Shown piece after piece: positions 6,034 through 10,282 of a stretch of 10,282 bases of DNA. The position numbers were made by a program, and so were the translations under genes. The notes under the pieces were generated by a model that saw nothing but the letters and a program-made list of their open reading frames with translations, did not search any database and had not been told where the DNA came from. The DNA lies in assembly GCA_947380655.1 (NCBI GenBank), contig CANCRX010000105.1:1-10282 (forward strand), in the 5' to 3' direction. Origin of the DNA: Alcaligenaceae bacterium (GTDB taxonomy: Bacteria; Pseudomonadota; Gammaproteobacteria; Burkholderiales; Burkholderiaceae_B). Positions within the stretch are counted from its first letter, which is position 1. Each line of letters opens with the position of its first letter.

Positions 6034-9000
6034 CAGTACGTCACTTCGATATCGTCGGGTGCAACCCATGTCGAAAGCTGGGTGACCAGATCATCAGGTA
6101 AGCGCACACGCCAGGACTCTCCGAGTCTGACCGTGCATGCAGCCTGTTTACTTTCGTAAATGAGCTCCACAGGGGTTCCCGGAAATCCATTTTCCGGCGC
6201 GGCGCGGTAGGGATTGAGCATACGCTTGAGAATCACGGCATCCGCATTGCCATTGAGACGAATGCGCAGTGCACGCGCACGCGCTTCTCTGGCAAGCTGC
6301 AAATCAAAAATACTTTCCGCAGCCACCCGCAGTCCACCAGAGTACTCATCATTGGTGATTTTGGCTTGTACGATCAGTAGCTGGTCCTCGCGCAGGCGAT
6401 TACGGTGCTGATCAATCATCTCCGCATAGACCGCGATTTCCTGTTGAGCGGATCCATCATCGAGCGTGACAAACAGCATTTTTCCGCGTCGCCCCATCAT
6501 GGTCCGTGTCGCGCAAATAACTCCCGCGATCCATTGCAAGTCTCTGGAAGGCTCAACGCGCGAGAGCGGCTTGCTGACAAACTGCCTGACCTCATCGCGC
6601 CAGGCGTCAAACAAATGACCGCTGAAAAAGAAACCCAGGGCGAGTTTTTCTTCTGACAAACGGGTGCGTAAATCCCAGGCAGGGACTTTAGCGAGCTCCA
6701 CGGCTACCACGTCATCACTATCGTCGCCAAACAACGAAACCTGATTAGCACTGCGTTCAGCCTGCTCAGCAGCCTCGACGGCCGTTGCAAGCGAGGCGAT
6801 CAACGCTGCACGATTAGGCTCAATTGAGTCAAAAGCGCCGGCACGTATCAAGGCCTCGATGCTGCGACGGTTAACCGAATGGCGATCAATACGACGACAA
6901 AAATCAAACAGGCTGGTGTAAGGGCCGCTCTGGCGCGTACGGACGATCTCCTCAACGGCTCCTTGCCCGGTACCCTTGACCGCGCCCATGCCATAGCGAA
7001 TAGTGCGTGGAGGTTTTCCTTGCGCGGTGTATTCGTCGGCTACGGGTTCAAACCGGTAACCTGAAGCGTTCACATCAGGTGGCAACACTTTAATACCGTT
7101 GAGCAGACAATCACGCCAGAAAATCTGCATCTTGCCCGTATCGTCCATATCGGAAGACAAAGTCGCCGCCAAAAACTCTGCGGGATGATGGGCTTTGAGC
7201 CACGCTGTCTGGTATGAAATCAGGGCATACGCAGCAGAGTGAGATTTGTTAAAACCATACCCGGCAAACAACTCCATCAAATCAAAAAGTTTGACTGCTA
7301 CCTTGGGGTCATAGCCCTTTTTGAGCGCACCTTGCTCAAACAGCACGCGATGCTCGGCCATTTCCTCGGGTTTTTTCTTGCCCATGGCACGACGTAACAA
7401 ATCGGCACCACCAAGCGAGTAGCCGCCAAAGATCTGAGAAATCAGCATCACCTGCTCTTGATACACGATCACACCGTAGGTGCTTTTCAGGGTATTTTCA
7501 AGATCAGGGTGGAAATAATCGACGCTCGCACGACCATGCTTACGATTAACAAAATCGTCGACCATGCCCGACTCAAGTGGGCCAGGTCTAAACAGCGCAA
7601 GGACCGCGATGATGTCTTCAAACGTATTGGGCTTGAGCTTTTTAAGCAACTCCTTCATCCCGCGCGATTCGAGCTGAAACACAGCAGTCGTGTTGGCTTC
7701 ACACAGAATCTGATAGGTGGCAGGATCATCAAGCGGCAAAGACATGATGTCGAAATCACGAAGCTCAGGGTTATGCGCACGGACAAACCGAACCGCCCAG
7801 TCCAGAATCGTCAGGTTACGCAGCCCGAGAAAGTCGAATTTAACCAGCCCTGCCGCCTCGACGTCATCTTTGTCAAACTGCGACACGGCGATTTCTTCAT
7901 TACCCGGCTGGCAATAGAGGGGGCAAAAATCAGTCAGCTTGCCGGGTGCGATCAACACGCCACCGGCATGCATACCGACGTTACGCGTGAGGCCTTCGAG
8001 TGGGCGTGCGAGATCAATCAGGGCACGGACTTCTTCTTCGTTTTCGTAGCGTTCCTTGAAGGTCGGCTCGTCCTTGAGCGCGCGCTCCAGCGTCCAGGGG
8101 TCTGCAGGTGTCATCGGAATTAACTTAGACAGACCGTCACAAAGCATATACGGCATATCCAGCACACGACCGGCATCACGCACGACGGCTTTAGCGCCTA
8201 ACGTACCAAACGTCGCGATCTGACTCACCGCGGCACGTCCATATTTGGTTTTAACGTACTCAATCACGCGTTCGCGGTTGTCCTGACAAAAGTCAATATC
8301 AAAGTCAGGCATTGAGACGCGTTCGGGATTTAAGAACCGCTCGAACAGCAAGTCATACTTGATTGGATCGAGATCGGTGATCCCTAAAGAGTACGCAACG
8401 AGCGACCCTGCACCGGAACCTCGCCCCGGCCCCACGGGAACACCGTTATTTTTACCCCAGTTAATAAAATCCTGAACGATCAGAAAGTAGCCTGGAAATC
8501 CCATCTGGATAATGGTTTTACATTCAAGCGCCAAGCGGTCGTTATAAAGTTCGCGATTAGCCTCCCTGGTTTCGGGATCTGGAAACAACTGCAACATCCG
8601 TCGCGCGAGACCTTCCTGAGACAACTGAATCAGATAATCGTCCAGTGTGACGCCTTCTGGCGTCGGAAAATTAGGTAATTGTGGCTGCCCTAACTCAAGG
8701 GTCAAATTACAGCGCTGGGCAATTGCGACCGTATTGGCCAACGCTGAGGGCACGTCCTTAAATAACGCTGCCATTTCCTCAGAGCTGCGCAGGTACTGGT
8801 CCTCAGTAAACCATCTTGGTCGACGGGGATTCGTGAGAATTTCGCCCTCAGAGATGCAAACACGGGCTTCGTGCGCCCTGAAATCACTGCGATCCAGGAA
8901 CTGCACCGGATGGGTGGCGACCACAGGCAACCCGCATTCAGCGGCAAGAGCTAGCGCAGCATGCACATAGGCCTGATCGGCCTCGACTTGTGTTCGCTGC

Positions 9001-9518
9001 AGTTCAATATAGTAGGAACCAGGAAAATCCTGCTGCCATTTCTTGGCGAGTGTTTGTGCCGTATCAAGATTGCCAGCCATCAGGGCCTGGCCGACATCGC
9101 CTCCACGCGCCCCCGAGAGAACAATCAAGCCCTCTATGCCCTGGAGCCAGTCGCGTCGCATCTCAGCTCGGCCCCGGTGACCATTGGTCAGCCAGGCACG
9201 GGTCAACAACTCACAAAGCGCCAGATAACCCGCCCTATTCGCGACTAAAAGTAAAATACGGGTCGGCTTGTCACGATCCTCATCGTTCGTGATCCAGACA
9301 TCGCAACCCGCGATCGGCTTAACGCCTGCCCCACGCGCACCTTTATAGAACTTAATCAGTGCAAAGACGTTGGAAAGATCAGTCAGCGCGACGGCAGGCT
9401 GACCATGGCTCACAGTACGCGAAATCAATTCAGGGATGCGTACCATCCCGTCCACAACAGAAAATTCGGAGTGGACACGCAGGTGCACAAAGGGCTGGGT
9501 TTTTACGGATTCTGGCAT
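6033..9518 (-). CDS. dnaE: DNA polymerase III subunit alpha (DnaE1)
   Basis: The 1161 aa product is the catalytic subunit of the replicative polymerase, matching the length of E. coli DnaE (1160 aa). An N-terminal PHP domain opens with FVHLRVHSEFSVVDG (10-24). As in E. coli, it has Arg where active PHP domains have a metal-binding His, so proofreading should rely on a separate DnaQ subunit. The palm carries GPGRGSGAGS (363-372), the catalytic aspartates in PDFDIDF (Asp407 and Asp409) and a third in KFDFLGL (Asp562). These correspond to E. coli D401, D403 and D555. FNKSHSAAYALISYQTAW (756-773) is the conserved block after the fingers. QVSLFG (926-931) is the expected internal beta-clamp binding motif, and an OB-fold region follows at about 1000-1045. 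The ATG start gives the conserved N-terminus, but AAGG abuts it directly with no normal spacing. The stop overlaps the next gene as TGATG. Confidence 0.98.
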   Translation of the reverse strand: MPESVKTQPFVHLRVHSEFSVVDGMVRIPELISRTVSHGQPAVALTDLSNVFALIKFYKGARGAGVKPIAGCDVWITNDEDRDKPTRILLLVANRAGYLALCELLTRAWLTNGHRGRAEMRRDWLQGIEGLIVLSGARGGDVGQALMAGNLDTAQTLAKKWQQDFPGSYYIELQRTQVEADQAYVHAALALAAECGLPVVATHPVQFLDRSDFRAHEARVCISEGEILTNPRRPRWFTEDQYLRSSEEMAALFKDVPSALANTVAIAQRCNLTLELGQPQLPNFPTPEGVTLDDYLIQLSQEGLARRMLQLFPDPETREANRELYNDRLALECKTIIQMGFPGYFLIVQDFINWGKNNGVPVGPGRGSGAGSLVAYSLGITDLDPIKYDLLFERFLNPERVSMPDFDIDFCQDNRERVIEYVKTKYGRAAVSQIATFGTLGAKAVVRDAGRVLDMPYMLCDGLSKLIPMTPADPWTLERALKDEPTFKERYENEEEVRALIDLARPLEGLTRNVGMHAGGVLIAPGKLTDFCPLYCQPGNEEIAVSQFDKDDVEAAGLVKFDFLGLRNLTILDWAVRFVRAHNPELRDFDIMSLPLDDPATYQILCEANTTAVFQLESRGMKELLKKLKPNTFEDIIAVLALFRPGPLESGMVDDFVNRKHGRASVDYFHPDLENTLKSTYGVIVYQEQVMLISQIFGGYSLGGADLLRRAMGKKKPEEMAEHRVLFEQGALKKGYDPKVAVKLFDLMELFAGYGFNKSHSAAYALISYQTAWLKAHHPAEFLAATLSSDMDDTGKMQIFWRDCLLNGIKVLPPDVNASGYRFEPVADEYTAQGKPPRTIRYGMGAVKGTGQGAVEEIVRTRQSGPYTSLFDFCRRIDRHSVNRRSIEALIRAGAFDSIEPNRAALIASLATAVEAAEQAERSANQVSLFGDDSDDVVAVELAKVPAWDLRTRLSEEKLALGFFFSGHLFDAWRDEVRQFVSKPLSRVEPSRDLQWIAGVICATRTMMGRRGKMLFVTLDDGSAQQEIAVYAEMIDQHRNRLREDQLLIVQAKITNDEYSGGLRVAAESIFDLQLAREARARALRIRLNGNADAVILKRMLNPYRAAPENGFPGTPVELIYESKQAACTVRLGESWRVRLPDDLVTQLSTWVAPDDIEVTY

Positions 9519-9524
9519 CCTTGG

Positions 9525-9530
9525 ATTGTA
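9525..9530 (-). promoter_or_regulatory. Candidate -10 element for dnaE operon
   Basis: On the minus strand TACAAT (five of six bases matching TATAAT) ends 6 nt before the dnaE ATG. A sigma70 transcript from it would begin at about the A of the ATG and be leaderless. No good -35 sits at the optimal distance; TTCGGT about 20 nt upstream is weak. The real promoter may instead lie further into the 114 bp divergent region. Low-confidence pattern match. Confidence 0.25.
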
Positions 9531-9558
9531 CCTATTTAGACCTGAGCCCGACCGAATT

Positions 9559-9588
9559 TTGTCTGTGAGCCCCGTAAGGGACTAAGAT
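9559..9588 (+). promoter_or_regulatory. Candidate sigma70 promoter for lpxO
   Basis: TTGTCT (9559-9564) and TAAGAT (9583-9588) are separated by 18 nt and each match the sigma70 consensus at four of six positions. Transcription would begin near 9595, leaving a leader of about 38 nt before the lpxO ATG. The matches are modest, so this is a candidate only. Confidence 0.25.
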
Positions 9589-9621
9589 GGAGTCAGTAGG
9601 TAGTTAAAGAGTGCTTTAAAT

Positions 9622-9625
9622 AGGA
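9622..9625 (+). promoter_or_regulatory. Ribosome binding site of lpxO
   Basis: AGGA followed by an A-rich spacer of 7 nt precedes ATG 9633-9635. This is the clearest ribosome site in the window and fixes the lpxO start. Confidence 0.65.
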
Positions 9626-9632
9626 AAACATC

Positions 9633-10282
9633 ATGAAATGGTTTGTTTTAGGAACATGGCTCGCTTCGATCCTGTTTGCTCACTTCAGAGGGCATATTCG
9701 CCTGCCCTTAGGGCGACAGTTGCTGGATCACTCAATTTTGCTGGCGCCTATCAATGCATTCATGATCCTGACCTCCAAGGTGCCGACAACGCCCTACATC
9801 CCTAACGACACGATGCCAGAGCTCAAACTGCTTGAGGACAATTGGGAAATCATTCGGGATGAGGCATTAAACCTCTCAAAACTAAGAGAAATTAAGGCGC
9901 CCGAGTTACATAATGACATCGGATTTAATTCTTTTTTCAAATATGGCTGGAAAAGGTTTTACCTCAAATGGTACGACGCTAAACACCCCTCCTCTGAGGC
10001 GCTGTGTCCAAACACCGTTGCCCTGCTCAATCAGATCCCGAGCGTCAAGGCCGCTATGTTCGCTGAACTTCCCCCTGGTGGGCAGCTCAACCCACATCGA
10101 GATCCCTTTGCCGGCTCATTGCGCTATCACCTCGGACTTTCCACGCCAAACGATGATAAATGCTACATAGACGTAGATGGCATTCGCCACAGCTGGCGCG
10201 ACGGTCAGGGTGTGATTTTTGATGAAACCTACGTTCACGATGCCTATAACCGCAGTGATAAAAATCGCATTATCCTGTTTTG
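9633..10282 (+). CDS. lpxO: LpxO-like aspartyl/asparaginyl beta-hydroxylase, 5' part
   Basis: The frame is open from ATG 9633 for 216 codons and two bases to the window edge, so the C-terminus is missing. The N-terminus is hydrophobic (residues 3-16), a likely membrane anchor, with a second hydrophobic stretch at about 34-47. The catalytic domain shows the iron ligands of this 2-oxoglutarate-dependent dioxygenase family: NPHRDPF (His155 and Asp157), RYHLGL (164-169) and a distal ETYVHDAYN (His202), followed by RIILF. LpxO hydroxylates C2 of a secondary acyl chain of lipid A at the inner membrane, a modification known in Salmonella and Bordetella bronchiseptica. It is divergent from dnaE and is preceded by a good ribosome site. 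The link to an LPS core cluster supports a lipid A substrate, although related beta-hydroxylases act on other targets. The missing end prevents a length check against the roughly 300 aa of Salmonella LpxO. Confidence 0.88.
   Translation, partial: MKWFVLGTWLASILFAHFRGHIRLPLGRQLLDHSILLAPINAFMILTSKVPTTPYIPNDTMPELKLLEDNWEIIRDEALNLSKLREIKAPELHNDIGFNSFFKYGWKRFYLKWYDAKHPSSEALCPNTVALLNQIPSVKAAMFAELPPGGQLNPHRDPFAGSLRYHLGLSTPNDDKCYIDVDGIRHSWRDGQGVIFDETYVHDAYNRSDKNRIILF

Noticed and set aside
6034..6069. Twelve-codon upstream extension of the first GT4 gene
   Set aside because: It lies inside the conserved 3' end of dnaE; the ATG in the TGATG junction gives a normal N-terminus.
7458..8123. 221-codon open frame on the plus strand inside dnaE
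   Set aside because: It is fully antisense to conserved DnaE palm-domain coding sequence, has no recognisable domain or ribosome site, and its composition mirrors the dnaE codons.
9359..9568. 69-codon plus-strand frame crossing the dnaE start into the intergenic region
   Set aside because: Mostly antisense to the conserved DnaE N-terminus, with no ribosome site and an unlikely composition.
9566..9594. Possible terminator or operator hairpin in the divergent region
   Set aside because: Stems are only 3-4 bp and no T-run follows; a divergent region needs no terminator here.
1..10282. Search for a defence system, CRISPR array, insertion sequence, integrase, tRNA or novel multi-gene system
   Set aside because: I saw no direct-repeat/spacer pattern, no transposase or nuclease motifs and no cloverleaf. 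All protein-coding space except the partial YdcF-family gene is explained by dnaE and LPS genes.

Overview
The window looks like a chromosomal segment of a betaproteobacterium, most likely in Burkholderiales near the Alcaligenaceae (Bordetella relatives). The base composition looks close to balanced, lower than Bordetella itself; I judged this by eye and did not calculate it. The case for this placement is a proteobacterial DnaE1 of 1161 aa next to a lipopolysaccharide (LPS) core glycosyltransferase/deacetylase cluster. I recall a comparable dnaE-linked core oligosaccharide locus in Bordetella pertussis. The placement is inference and I could not search to confirm it.

Layout, left to right. 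(1) 1-309, plus strand: 3' end of a YdcF/SanA/ElyC (DUF218) family gene. (2) 310-331: a 22 bp gap between convergent genes with only a weak hairpin. (3) 332-9518, minus strand: one tightly packed run of seven genes. In transcription order they are dnaE, a GT4 glycosyltransferase, a NodB-type deacetylase, a WaaE/KdtX-like GT2 glycosyltransferase, a second GT4 enzyme, a second NodB-type deacetylase and a third GT4 enzyme. Junctions run from a 31 nt overlap to an 8 nt gap (TGATG, 1 nt gap, 31 nt overlap, 8 nt gap, ATGA, 23 nt overlap), so the run is probably one operon with translational coupling. (4) 9519-9632: a 114 bp divergent intergenic region with candidate promoters. (5) 9633-10282, plus strand: an LpxO-like aspartyl/asparaginyl beta-hydroxylase that runs off the window.

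How the genes may work together. The four glycosyltransferases have no signal peptides and look cytoplasmic or peripheral to the inner membrane. They would add sugars to the lipid A-Kdo/heptose acceptor. The two deacetylases would N-deacetylate an N-acetylhexosamine added by a partner transferase, exposing a free amine. The divergent LpxO-like enzyme would 2-hydroxylate a lipid A acyl chain. Apart from the replicative polymerase dnaE, and possibly the YdcF-family gene, the window is an LPS-building locus.

I found no mobile element, CRISPR array, tRNA, rRNA, riboswitch or convincing novel defence system. The most interesting points are the two alternating deacetylase/glycosyltransferase units, the coupling of dnaE to LPS genes, and a possible leaderless start of dnaE.
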